Made by a program: the position numbers and the translations under genes | Shown here: piece after piece, positions 17,056-23,791 of the stretch | How positions within the stretch are numbered: the first letter of the stretch is position 1 | How the letters are laid out: each line of letters opens with the position of its first letter | NCBI GenBank assembly: GCA_016188215.1 | Contig: JACPIF010000003.1 | Coordinates: 99,388-160,221, forward strand | From: Candidatus Woesearchaeota archaeon | GTDB lineage: Archaea > Nanobdellota > Nanobdellia > Woesearchaeales > JACPIF01 | DNA length: 60,834 nt | Direction: 5' to 3' | The notes under the pieces: generated by a model | The model's database searches: none | Seen by the model: the letters and a program-made list of their open reading frames with translations, nothing else | What the model was told of the DNA's origin: nothing

Positions 17056-17358
17056 ATGAAGCTTGTCCGCGACAAGATACCCAATATCATCAGGAAGCAG
17101 GGCAGAATGCCCAACATCAGGATAGCTGCTGATTCTGAATATGTCCAGCTGCTGCTCAAGAAGCTGGACGAGGAAGTCACAGAATACCAGATCTCGCGTG
17201 AGCCTGAGGAACTGGCAGACATCATAGAGGTTGCGATTGCCCTCGGCAAGACGCATAAGATTTCCCCTGCAAAACTAGAACAAGTTAGAAAGAAAAAGGC
17301 AAAGGAGCGCGGCACATTTGACAAGAAAATAGTGTGGATGGGCAATGCACCTAAGTAA
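17056..17358 (+). CDS. MazG-like nucleotide pyrophosphohydrolase
   Basis: A 100-residue all-alpha NTP-PPase-like protein: MKLVRDKIPNII opening, then KKLDEEVTEY and EELADIIEVAIAL, giving the paired EExxE and ExxD magnesium-binding motifs of the MazG/PRA-PH superfamily. It hydrolyses nucleotide triphosphates or a phosphoribosyl-ATP-like substrate to monophosphate and pyrophosphate; house-cleaning is the usual role. ATG 17056 was chosen because a TATA-like TATTTATAAAAG lies about 25 bases upstream. The stop overlaps the next gene's start. Confidence 0.85.
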   Translation: MKLVRDKIPNIIRKQGRMPNIRIAADSEYVQLLLKKLDEEVTEYQISREPEELADIIEVAIALGKTHKISPAKLEQVRKKKAKERGTFDKKIVWMGNAPK

Positions 17359-17647
17359 AATTTTTTACTGGCATATAACCCCATTAAAACTTATTCTATC
17401 AATATTTCCAATCTTTATTTTAGTTTTTACTCAAATTTGTAGCCCATTAGTTGGAGATGTTATAATGGCATATTGCCTAGGAATTTATATGATTTTCTTT
17501 TTTATCTTAATCTCCCCACTTTATCTATTACCAAATTCAAATGTAAATGGCATTCTATTAATCTGGGTTTGGCTAATTATTATTTCAATATCAATTTATA
17601 TAGGGATATCATATTATCAAGCGAGAACTAGAAGCTTAAAGAAATAA
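17345..17647 (+). CDS. Small three-helix membrane protein
   Basis: A 100-residue protein with three predicted membrane segments: about residues 15-35, 43-62 and 69-90. No family is recognised. Its ATG at 17345 overlaps the end of the pyrophosphohydrolase gene, so translation is probably coupled. Its base composition is clearly AT-richer than its neighbours, which may mark it as a recent or poorly constrained gene. Confidence 0.5.
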   Translation: MHLSKIFYWHITPLKLILSIFPIFILVFTQICSPLVGDVIMAYCLGIYMIFFFILISPLYLLPNSNVNGILLIWVWLIIISISIYIGISYYQARTRSLKK

Positions 17648-17663
17648 ACAAATAAATAAAAAA

Positions 17664-17714
17664 CGGGTTCCAGAATTAGGCCAATGAACCCTAAAGTTGG
17701 TCACCACAACCTAT
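17664..17714 (+). pseudogene. Partial tRNA-Leu-like remnant
   Basis: CAGAATTAGGCCAATG (17671-17686) matches the D arm of the functional tRNA-Leu 100 bases downstream with one change. TTGGTCACCACAACCTA matches its variable arm. The anticodon arm between them is missing and no acceptor stem forms. It is best read as a truncated, diverged duplicate of the tRNA gene. Confidence 0.6.
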
Positions 17715-17757
17715 TATTAAGTAGTGATAGTATTATATAAAGCTTTCGTTGTGTAAA

Positions 17758-17869
17758 GGCGGGATGGCAGAATTAGGTCAATGCGACTGGTTCAGAGCCA
17801 GTTAGGTCACCACACCTATGCGGGTTCAAAACTTTTTCGAAAGAAGGAGTGTTAATCCCGCTCCCGCCG
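17758..17869 (+). tRNA. tRNA-Leu(CAG) with T-loop insertion
   Basis: Acceptor GGCGGGA (17758-17764) pairs with TCCCGCC (17862-17868). T8 and G9 are followed by the D arm GCAG-AATTAGGTCAA-TGC. Anticodon stem ACTGG/CCAGT encloses TTCAGAG, giving anticodon CAG. The variable arm TAGGT-CACCAC-ACCTA marks a type II tRNA, as leucine requires. T stem GCGGG (17820-17824) pairs with CCCGC (17857-17861), but 32 bases lie between them instead of 7. The loop begins TTCAAA and ends T, so about 25 bases (17831-17855), including a CTTT-TTCG-AAAG hairpin, are an insertion at about position 59/60. A clean bulge-helix-bulge is not evident. Discriminator 17869 is G, where archaeal tRNA-Leu normally has A. No CCA is encoded. 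Confidence 0.85.
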
Positions 17870-17892
17870 CACTAACAAGAAGGGAAACTATT

Positions 17893-18273
17893 ATGAAAGA
17901 ATTTGACGCTTTGGTTGATGCCTTGAAACAATCCAGGAGGAAGTGCCCATGGGCGCGGGAACGCATTACTAAAGAGCATCTTGAAGCGCTCAAGGATGAG
18001 GTAAGGGAACTTGAGGAAGCAGTTTTGTCAGGAGAGAAAGATAACGTCAGGGAAGAACTGGCGGATGTCATCTGGGATGCCTTGTTCATTGCAATTATTG
18101 AAGAGGAACAAGGCAGCTTTACCATCAAGGAAATGTTTGAGAAAGCTACTGAAAAATTAAAGCGCAGGAAACCGTGGGTTTTCGGCACTGAGAAAGTAAA
18201 GGATTCAGAAGAGGCAGTAAGGCGCTGGAACGAGATAAAAGCACAGGAAAAGGCTAATAATATAAGTAAATGA
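17893..18273 (+). CDS. mazG: MazG-family nucleotide pyrophosphohydrolase
   Basis: A 126-residue MazG-type protein. CPWARERITKEHLEALKDEVRELEEAV carries the CPW opening and the ExxE pair, and EELADVIWDALFI carries the second EExxD motif. It degrades nucleoside triphosphates, often to limit aberrant nucleotides. ATG 17893 is the first start after the tRNA-Leu; longer readings would begin inside the tRNA. It is the second such enzyme within 1 kb (the other is at 17056), with different sequence, so they are not a recent duplication. Confidence 0.85.
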   Translation: MKEFDALVDALKQSRRKCPWARERITKEHLEALKDEVRELEEAVLSGEKDNVREELADVIWDALFIAIIEEEQGSFTIKEMFEKATEKLKRRKPWVFGTEKVKDSEEAVRRWNEIKAQEKANNISK

Positions 18274-18301
18274 TAGTGTTTTTAACTGGAACTACCTTGC
18301 A

Positions 18302-18406
18302 GGAGCCAATTGAGGTAAACCTCAATTGGACTGTACATGGTCCGCGAATCGCGGGCTTACCGCAATTACTCGCGGACCGCCCCGTGGTGGGCGCGCATTT
18401 CGCGCT
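18302..18406. repeat. Hairpin cluster upstream of the HIT gene
   Basis: In this 190-base gene-free stretch, CCAATTGAGG-TAAA-CCTCAATTGG is a perfect 10-bp hairpin. It is followed by GGTCCGCGA (about 18341-18349) pairing with TCGCGGACC (about 18371-18380) around an inner GCGG/CCGC stem, then GCCC/GGGC and GCGCG-CATTT-CGCGC. Four helices in a row suggest a structured leader or a non-coding RNA. No tRNA fold can be made from them. Confidence 0.6.
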
Positions 18407-18463
18407 AGTAATCCAAAATTAGTATTGTTATTTACCAGTTCGGCAAAACTAAAAACTTGAAAC

Positions 18464-19198
18464 ATGGAACTGCAAAACCTTACACCTGAAGAGCAGAAAG
18501 CCATGCAGGAAAAGCTCAAGAACATGAGCCCTGAGGAGCTGCGCAACCTGCAGAAGCAGCAGTGCCTGTTCTGCCAGATCATTTCAGGCAAGGTGAATGC
18601 TAGGAGAGTGTATGACGATGACAAGGTTGTTGCTGTCCTGGATATAAACCCGGCAAGCCTTGGCCATGTCCTGCTTATCCCGAGAGAGCACTACCAGATT
18701 CTGCCCCAGATGCCAGATGATGAGATAGCGCACCTCTTCAACATTGCAAAGGGGATCTCAGGGGCTGTTTTGCGGGCATTCCAGGTGCAGGGCACTACCA
18801 TCTTTGTTGCAAACGGCGTGGCAGCAGGGCAGAAGGCAACCCATGTCATGGTGCATATCATCCCCAGGCATGAGGGTGACAAGGCTGCGCTTGATATCCC
18901 GGAATATCAGATCAACGAGGAGAATATGAAGGTGATCCACAAGAGGTTGCTGGATTTGATGACTGCAGACTTAGGCATGATGCCTGAAAATGAAGCATCC
19001 CAAGCAGGGCCAGAATCAGAAACTCAACCTGCGGAAGCTGCAGAGACTCCAGCAGCTCCTGAATCAGTGCAGCCGCCAAAGACTCCTGAACCAGAACAAC
19101 AGCCCACTGCCCAACCCATTGCCAAATCTGCACCACAATCACAAACTCAAAAGCCCCGCAATAGAAAAGGCCTTGACGACCTTACGGGTGGGTTTTGA
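18464..19198 (+). CDS. HIT-domain protein with Pro-rich tail
   Basis: A 244-residue protein. An N-terminal helix (1-30) is followed by a HIT nucleotide-binding domain with zinc-ligand CLFCQIISG and INPASLGHVLLIPREHY. The HIT signature reads THVMVHIIPR: where active HINT/GalT relatives have H-x-H-x-H-x-x, the middle His, normally the nucleophile, is Met. It therefore probably binds nucleotide without hydrolysis, or uses other chemistry. After about residue 165 the protein becomes a low-complexity Pro/Gln/Ala/Glu tail. It is followed after a hairpin by a second HIT-like gene. Confidence 0.8.
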   Translation: MELQNLTPEEQKAMQEKLKNMSPEELRNLQKQQCLFCQIISGKVNARRVYDDDKVVAVLDINPASLGHVLLIPREHYQILPQMPDDEIAHLFNIAKGISGAVLRAFQVQGTTIFVANGVAAGQKATHVMVHIIPRHEGDKAALDIPEYQINEENMKVIHKRLLDLMTADLGMMPENEASQAGPESETQPAEAAETPAAPESVQPPKTPEPEQQPTAQPIAKSAPQSQTQKPRNRKGLDDLTGGF

Positions 19199-19200
19199 AA

Positions 19201-19255
19201 CCATGAAAATGCGCACATTTTCGGGGTCTCAAAAACCGAGGGGTTTTTGAAATGG
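19201..19255 (+). promoter_or_regulatory. Three-way-junction-like hairpins over the start of the second HIT gene
   Basis: Between the two HIT genes CCAT (about 19201) can pair with ATGG (about 19252), enclosing two perfect hairpins: GAAAATG-CGCA-CATTTTC and TCAAAAACC-GAGG-GGTTTTTGA. The closing strand includes the downstream start codon, and the GAGG loop resembles a ribosome-binding site. This would let folding set translation of the second gene. The base pairing is visible. The control is inferred. Confidence 0.5.
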
Positions 19256-19791
19256 CAAAAGAGGATTGCTTGCTTTGCAGCGTGATTGACAACAAGGTTG
19301 CTGCGCGGAAAGTGTACGAAGACAAGGATGTGCTTGCCATCCTGCATCCAACTCCTGCATCCGTCGGGCATATTCTAGTCATGCCCAAGGAGCATCTTGC
19401 AATATTTGAGCAGCTTACTGAGTTTACCACAGGCAGGCTGTTCCAGGTGACCAACAAGCTCTCTTCTGTCGTCTTTGAGGCCCTGCAGATGGAAGGGACT
19501 AACATCATCATCAGCAACGGCACTGCTGCCGAGCAGAAGTGGCCGCACTTCACCATCAACCTCATCCCAAGAAGGAGCCAGGACGGCCTTAACTTTGCAT
19601 GGAGCCCAAGGCAATTCAATGAGGATGACATGGGCACTGCCGAGCTCAAGCTCAAGGCAGAGGCAAAGAAGATAACTGAAGAGGTCCTTGAAGACCAGGC
19701 TGAGCCCCCGGTCATAGACACGAAAGTTGAGCACCTTTCCGGAACAGAAGAGGACAATTATCAGATCAGGCAGCTTAGGAGGATGCCTTAG
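19252..19791 (+). CDS. Degenerate HIT-domain protein
   Basis: A 179-residue paralogue of the preceding protein. The start CLLCSVIDNKVAARKVYEDKD and the segment TPASVGHILVMPKEHL align with it. The HIT motif is further eroded: HFTINLIPRR keeps only the first His, with Thr and Asn where the other two stood, so hydrolysis is very unlikely. It lacks the Pro-rich tail. Tandem order suggests the two arose by duplication and may work as a heterodimer. Confidence 0.75.
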   Translation: MAKEDCLLCSVIDNKVAARKVYEDKDVLAILHPTPASVGHILVMPKEHLAIFEQLTEFTTGRLFQVTNKLSSVVFEALQMEGTNIIISNGTAAEQKWPHFTINLIPRRSQDGLNFAWSPRQFNEDDMGTAELKLKAEAKKITEEVLEDQAEPPVIDTKVEHLSGTEEDNYQIRQLRRMP

Positions 19792-20414
19792 CTTCTATGT
19801 GTTAGTTCCAGATTCTCCTTAAAGAATGGCATGAACCAATTGACATATCTTTCTTTCAGTCCAATAATTCCAAGACCGCTTGGTGTGTAGCTATGCCTTT
19901 GTTCAATTTTATCTCTGGAAGGTACATAATCCAACGAAGCTTCCAGCACAAAAAATGGTTTGCTTGTTAGACCTTTAAGCCCGCCTGCATAGAGTACAAG
20001 CGTTTCACCAAAACTCTGCACGCCCGGCACAAAAGGGCCATATCTTCCTTGGCTGAGAGGCCTTTTCATATTAATATGCGGAGCAGCCATCCATGCCTCA
20101 GTCGTTATCTTTGAAAGCCCAATATCAGGCGTTAGCATGCATCCGCGTGCTACCTTGATTTCCCAGCGATAAACAAGCTGTCTTCTCTGCTCATTATATG
20201 CTGCAGCCGCCTGAAATTCGCTTCCTTCACGCACTTTTACAATCCTGAAGCCAGGAAGCGCGCCTTCGAGGTCCCTGAATGCTTCGCTCATATCCAATAA
20301 TTTGGCAGATCTTATTACATCTTCACTTGAGAAATAATGCCTTTTATTAGAAAAATGCCGCTCATAGTGCCGTTGTAATGCCTGAATCCTAAACCAGGAG
20401 CCTATGCTGACCAT
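19788..20414 (-). CDS. Hypothetical protein
   Basis: A 208-residue protein I do not recognise. It is soluble, with basic N-terminal helices (WFRIQALQRHYERHFSNKRHYF) and strand-rich middle parts such as QLVYRWEIKVARGCMLTPDI. It lacks a signal peptide and cysteine pairs. It is convergent with the second HIT gene, overlapping its stop by 4 bases. The style, with many short strands and Pro-Gly turns, is shared by several orphan proteins in this window. Confidence 0.6.
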   Translation of the reverse strand: MVSIGSWFRIQALQRHYERHFSNKRHYFSSEDVIRSAKLLDMSEAFRDLEGALPGFRIVKVREGSEFQAAAAYNEQRRQLVYRWEIKVARGCMLTPDIGLSKITTEAWMAAPHINMKRPLSQGRYGPFVPGVQSFGETLVLYAGGLKGLTSKPFFVLEASLDYVPSRDKIEQRHSYTPSGLGIIGLKERYVNWFMPFFKENLELTHRS

Positions 20415-20483
20415 TATTTATAATTTTCAATTATCATATAAAAGCTTTATTGCACTGCAGCTAGAACAGCTTGCCTGCTATGT

Positions 20484-20522
20484 TTCAAAAATCATGGATT
20501 TTTGAGACTAGGAAATCACTTG
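20484..20522. repeat. Two adjacent perfect hairpins at the end of the prepilin peptidase gene
   Basis: CAAAAATC-ATG-GATTTTTG is followed by TAGGAAATCA-CT-TGATTTCCTA, extended by GTTT/GAGAC pairing on the first. The second hairpin overlaps the last codons and stop of the minus-strand prepilin peptidase gene, so on that strand it could act as a terminator. CTGCAG copies flank the pair at about 20455 and 20534. Confidence 0.6.
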
Positions 20523-21404
20523 ATTTCCTATGTACTGCAGTAAATTCCCGGCCAGAACTGTTGCGATAAATGCAGCCAGAAAAGACGGCACGAACGGAAT
20601 TCCCGTCTTGAGCCAGACTTTCTTTATTTTTTTCTGTTTGTATAGTTTCACTAAAAGCCTGATCTGCTCCTTGCTCACGCCTAAGTCTTTTGGCCCTGCA
20701 ACTGCCTTTCCCTTATATTTCACCTCTTTGGCGACCCAGTCCCCTTCAGTCAGGACTTTAGGGTGCACCAGGCTCAGCATGCATACCTTTTCCACTGTCC
20801 TCACAAAGACCCATATGATTAGGGTGAAGAGCATCATCACGAGAAGGGCTATTGTAATAAACCTGATATAGGTGTCATGGAGCATGAAATATGCTATTAT
20901 GCATAGGACAAGCAGGGATACTACTGTTACATGAAACCCTTTAACCCCCGCAATTCCTTTCTTGAGGGCAGGCATGAATGATTTCCTTTGCCTTAAGGCA
21001 AGGTACAATGAATACATAAGCCCGTATACTGCACCGAGGAGCAGCAGGTTTACGAAGAATGAAACGAGAGGGGTGCTCATCAATACTTGCAAATCCCATC
21101 CAGTGAATGGCATCCCAAAAACAGCACCAAGGGCCATGAGCATCTTGCTGTCGCCGCCTCCCCACTGGCCGGTATAGAACATGAGCAGGCCTACAGCTAC
21201 CAATAAAATAAGCCCGGCAATGCCTTCCAGGAAATGCCACCAGTTCTCATAGTACAGTGAGAATACCAGGCGCAGCCCAAGCCCAGCAAATATCAGGCTG
21301 TAGTTAAGCCAGTCAGGCACCTCTCTTGTCTTTAAGTCGGTGTAGGAGGCGATAAGAAGGGCAATGAGGGCTATTAGATATAGTATAAGGAGGCTGGTAT
21401 CCAT
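20508..21404 (-). CDS. Type IV prepilin/preflagellin peptidase (A24 family)
   Basis: A 298-residue membrane aspartic protease that trims signal peptides of archaeal pilins or archaellins. The two catalytic Asp residues are visible: YTDLKTREVPDWLN near residue 23, and GQWGGGDSKML near residue 85, the latter the GxGD-like motif. About seven membrane segments are spread over the protein. A cytoplasmic insert (KVLTEGDWVAKEV to KKIKKVWLKTGIPFVP) lies before the last span. A pilus- or archaellum-like surface structure elsewhere in the genome is implied. Confidence 0.9.
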   Translation of the reverse strand: MDTSLLILYLIALIALLIASYTDLKTREVPDWLNYSLIFAGLGLRLVFSLYYENWWHFLEGIAGLILLVAVGLLMFYTGQWGGGDSKMLMALGAVFGMPFTGWDLQVLMSTPLVSFFVNLLLLGAVYGLMYSLYLALRQRKSFMPALKKGIAGVKGFHVTVVSLLVLCIIAYFMLHDTYIRFITIALLVMMLFTLIIWVFVRTVEKVCMLSLVHPKVLTEGDWVAKEVKYKGKAVAGPKDLGVSKEQIRLLVKLYKQKKIKKVWLKTGIPFVPSFLAAFIATVLAGNLLQYIGNQVIS

Positions 21405-21508
21405 GCAATAAAGCCTCTTAAAGCAGCTTTATAAAACTATTCTCTGAAATATGTTTAACTGAAAAGTGACGAAAAGCTTATAAGCTAAGGGCCTAAAAGT
21501 AAACATAT

Positions 21509-22126
21509 ATGGAAATAGGGATAGGTTCAGACTTGAGTTCCAAATACAGGACTTTTCTTTATACTAATTCAAAAGGAAAAGAAGGGAGACTTGCAAACGA
21601 GCGGATACTTAGGAAGCTAGCATACCCGGATCCTGGCTCTCAGTTTGATCATAAGATTGGACCTATGAAGTACCTTTTTAGAGCACCTACTAAAATGCGG
21701 GTACTAATGCCTATAGCTATGCAATTAATGATGCCTGGAGCACAATGGTTCCTTCAAAGAGAAGGGTACGATGCATTAATGCTTGGTCTGGATGATAGGA
21801 TTATCGCACATAGCGCATTCCAAGTAAGGCATGACATCAGATACGGAGCAAGGGCCCTTCATGTATTCTCAGTAGAAGTTGATGAGCCATACAGAGGACA
21901 TGGACTTGCAAAGCTCATGGGGATTGAGCTTGTGGGGCTAGCAAGGTCACAGCGGTTTCCTAGCATAAGGTTTGGAGCAGGCGGACACACTTCAATGGAT
22001 AGCATTATCGGGCATTTGGCCCAAAGAGCTCCTGAATTGGGCGTCAGGGCAGCAGGTAATAATTATGTGGATATTGTATATCCTCCAAGATCTGACGGCA
22101 TCGCACTGGCACAGCAACCTTTATAA
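21509..22126 (+). CDS. GNAT-family acetyltransferase
   Basis: A 205-residue protein whose C-terminal half is a GNAT fold. LHVFSVEVDEPYRGHGLAKL (about residues 115-135) holds strand beta4 and the R-x-x-G-x-G/A acetyl-CoA pyrophosphate loop. Acetyl acceptor is unknown. The N-terminal 80 residues do not resemble known GNAT partners. A TATA-like GCTTATAAGC lies about 30 bases upstream. Confidence 0.75.
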   Translation: MEIGIGSDLSSKYRTFLYTNSKGKEGRLANERILRKLAYPDPGSQFDHKIGPMKYLFRAPTKMRVLMPIAMQLMMPGAQWFLQREGYDALMLGLDDRIIAHSAFQVRHDIRYGARALHVFSVEVDEPYRGHGLAKLMGIELVGLARSQRFPSIRFGAGGHTSMDSIIGHLAQRAPELGVRAAGNNYVDIVYPPRSDGIALAQQPL

Positions 22127-22166
22127 ACATCTCACAGTTCCTGTTTGATTACCAGTGATTAATGAC

Positions 22167-22185
22167 GGCAGCTGTTTCAGCTGCC
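22167..22185 (+). promoter_or_regulatory. Hairpin in the L7Ae leader
   Basis: GGCAGCTG (22167-22174) pairs perfectly with CAGCTGCC (22178-22185), flanked by ATGAC on the left and TGAAT on the right. The flanking GA dinucleotides on both sides resemble the tandem G-A pairs of a kink-turn, the element bound by L7Ae. Some archaea are reported to control L7Ae through a kink-turn in its own leader. A second (C) stem is not convincing here. Confidence 0.4.
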
Positions 22186-22239
22186 TGAATGAGGAGTACG
22201 TTCTTGTATATCCTCTAAGCTGCAGGGAGGAAGATTACC

Positions 22240-22584
22240 ATGGCACAAATAGAAGTTCCAAAAGAGATGATTGACAGGGTCTACGAGGCTATTGAAGTAG
22301 CGAAGACCACGGGAAAACTGAAGAAGGGCAGCAACGAAGTGACCAAGGCGATTGAGCGCGGCGTGGCCAAGCTTGTCGTGGTTGCAAAGGATGTAAACCC
22401 TCCTGAGATAGTGATGCACATCCCCATACTTTCAGAAGAGAAGAATATACCTTGCGTCCAGGTCCCCAGCCGCGAGGAATTGGGGGCAGCTGCAGGCATC
22501 GGCCTGCCGACTGCAACCGTCGCCATAGTGGTGGAAGGCGAGGCCAAGGACATCATCAAGGATATCATCGCAAAAGTAAAGTAA
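22240..22584 (+). CDS. rpl7ae: Ribosomal protein L7Ae
   Basis: A 114-residue kink-turn RNA-binding protein that is part of the 50S subunit and also the core of box C/D and H/ACA RNPs and archaeal RNase P. The signature KKGSNEVTKAIERGVAKLVVVAKDVNP and the LGAAAGIGLPTATVAI loop are intact. GGAGGAAGATTACC upstream supplies a ribosome-binding site. It heads a cluster L7Ae, S28e, L24e and NDK, an order common in archaea. Confidence 0.96.
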   Translation: MAQIEVPKEMIDRVYEAIEVAKTTGKLKKGSNEVTKAIERGVAKLVVVAKDVNPPEIVMHIPILSEEKNIPCVQVPSREELGAAAGIGLPTATVAIVVEGEAKDIIKDIIAKVK

Positions 22585-22630
22585 TAGAGATGTTATAAAA
22601 GAGCTAAATAATTAACAACTAATAATTTGG

Positions 22631-22714
22631 GCGGCTAACGCCGCTTTGCGTTGGGAAACCCAACGCACCGTGAACAGTCCCCGAATAGCAAATTAAAAGC
22701 AAATATTCGGGGAC
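22631..22714. repeat. Three consecutive hairpins between L7Ae and S28e
   Basis: GCGGC-TAAC-GCCGC is followed by TGCGTTGGG-AAA-CCCAACGCA (22647-22667) and by GTCCCCGAATA (22677-22687) pairing with TATTCGGGGAC (22704-22714). They fill most of the 204-base gap inside a ribosomal-protein operon. Possibilities are a structured internal promoter or leader, an attenuator, or a small RNA. The strength of the pairing makes chance unlikely. Confidence 0.65.
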
Positions 22715-22788
22715 ATGGATACACAGCCAGACCAGTTGCAAATTGTTAGTCGTCTAAAAACCGAAAGAAATATCTTAACACACAAAAA

Positions 22789-23097
22789 ATGGCAGAAGAG
22801 CAAGTCCAGCAGAAGGAAAGGAGGCGTGACAGGCCGCAGCCTGAAAAGCAGCAGAAGACTGCAGTACAGTTCTCAGATGCAGTTCCTTCGCGTGTGGAAG
22901 AGATCATAGGCCGCACTGGGACGAGGGGAGAGGCTGTGCAGGTCAGGTGCAAGATACTTGCAGGAAGGGACCAGAGCAAGATCATACGAAGGAATGTAAA
23001 GGGCCCGGTGCAGGTCGGGGACATACTTATGTTAAGGGAAACAGAGATTGAGGCAAGGCAGATCACCAAGGGCGGCACCAGGGGGACAACAGGATAA
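22789..23097 (+). CDS. rps28e: Ribosomal protein S28e
   Basis: Small 30S protein with an OB-like fold. [23 protein letters not shown] and [25 protein letters not shown] match the family. At 102 residues it is about 30 longer than usual because of a charged N-terminal extension (Glu, Gln, Lys, Arg-rich, residues 1-30). An alternative start further in is not evident, so the extension is probably real. Confidence 0.94.
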   Translation: MAEEQVQQKERRRDRPQPEKQQKTAVQFSDAVPSRVEEIIGRTGTRGEAVQVRCKILAGRDQSKIIRRNVKGPVQVGDILMLRETEIEARQITKGGTRGTTG

Positions 23098-23105
23098 TCT
23101 TTGAG

Positions 23106-23285
23106 ATGGTAAAATGCAACTTTTGCGGCACAGAGCTTGAGAAAGGCACAGGAAAGATGTTCATTGAATTAGACGGAAGAATCTTATACTTCTGCTCAAA
23201 TAAATGTGAGAAGAACACATTCAAGCTAAAAAGGAACCCACGGCATTTGAAGTGGACCAAGAGCTATCAGAAAGGAGGTGCATAA
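23106..23285 (+). CDS. rpl24e: Ribosomal protein L24e
   Basis: A 59-residue zinc-ribbon protein of the 50S subunit. CNFCG and CSNKC are the zinc ligands, spaced as in L24e, and the tail [12 protein letters not shown] is the typical basic end. It begins with ATG 23106, eight bases after the S28e stop, and its stop lies four bases before the NDK start, so the cluster is one operon. Confidence 0.95.
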   Translation: MVKCNFCGTELEKGTGKMFIELDGRILYFCSNKCEKNTFKLKRNPRHLKWTKSYQKGGA

Positions 23286-23288
23286 TGT

Positions 23289-23768
23289 ATGCTTGAACGA
23301 ACCCTAGTCCTGGTAAAGCCGGACGGCGTGCAGCGCTCCCTCACAGGGGAGATAATCAGCAGGTTTGAAAAGGCAGGCCTGAAGATTGTAGGCATGAAGA
23401 TGGCGTGGGCTGACAGGAAGTTTGCAGAGGAGCACTACAGTGCGCATAAAGGCAAGGCATTCTACAAATCTTTAGTTGGCTTCCTCACAGAAGGGCCTGT
23501 GGTTGCGATGGTTCTTGAAGGCCTTCATGCAGTAGATGTAGTCAGGAAATTGACAGGCGCAACAGAACCCAGGACCGCAGCGCCTGGAACTATAAGAGGG
23601 GATTACGCGCATCACTCATATGAATACACTGACAAGAAGGGCATTCCCATAAAGAACCTGATACACGCATCTGGCGACAGGAAGGATGCAGAAAAGGAGA
23701 TAAAGCTCTGGTTCACGCTAAAAGAGATGCATTCATACAAATCAGTGCATGACGTGCATGTGCTTTGA
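23289..23768 (+). CDS. ndk: Nucleoside diphosphate kinase
   Basis: A 159-residue enzyme exchanging phosphates between nucleoside di- and triphosphates through a phosphohistidine. ERTLVLVKPDGVQRSL is the conserved opening. The phosphorylated His is in NLIHASGD. The RGDYA nucleotide-binding stretch is present. Its ATG at 23289 is four bases after the L24e stop, with AAAGGAGGTG as ribosome-binding site. Confidence 0.96.
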   Translation: MLERTLVLVKPDGVQRSLTGEIISRFEKAGLKIVGMKMAWADRKFAEEHYSAHKGKAFYKSLVGFLTEGPVVAMVLEGLHAVDVVRKLTGATEPRTAAPGTIRGDYAHHSYEYTDKKGIPIKNLIHASGDRKDAEKEIKLWFTLKEMHSYKSVHDVHVL

Positions 23769-23791
23769 GTTTAGTTTCTTAGTTTACTACC

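Noticed and set aside
18302-18406. Possible tRNA formed by the GC-rich helices before the HIT gene
   Set aside because: No acceptor/T-arm pairing, no TTCRA T-loop and no 7-base anticodon loop could be found.
22160-22230. Box C/D guide RNA upstream of L7Ae
   Set aside because: CTGA and an ATGAGGA-like box occur, but a proper C box and terminal D box are missing.
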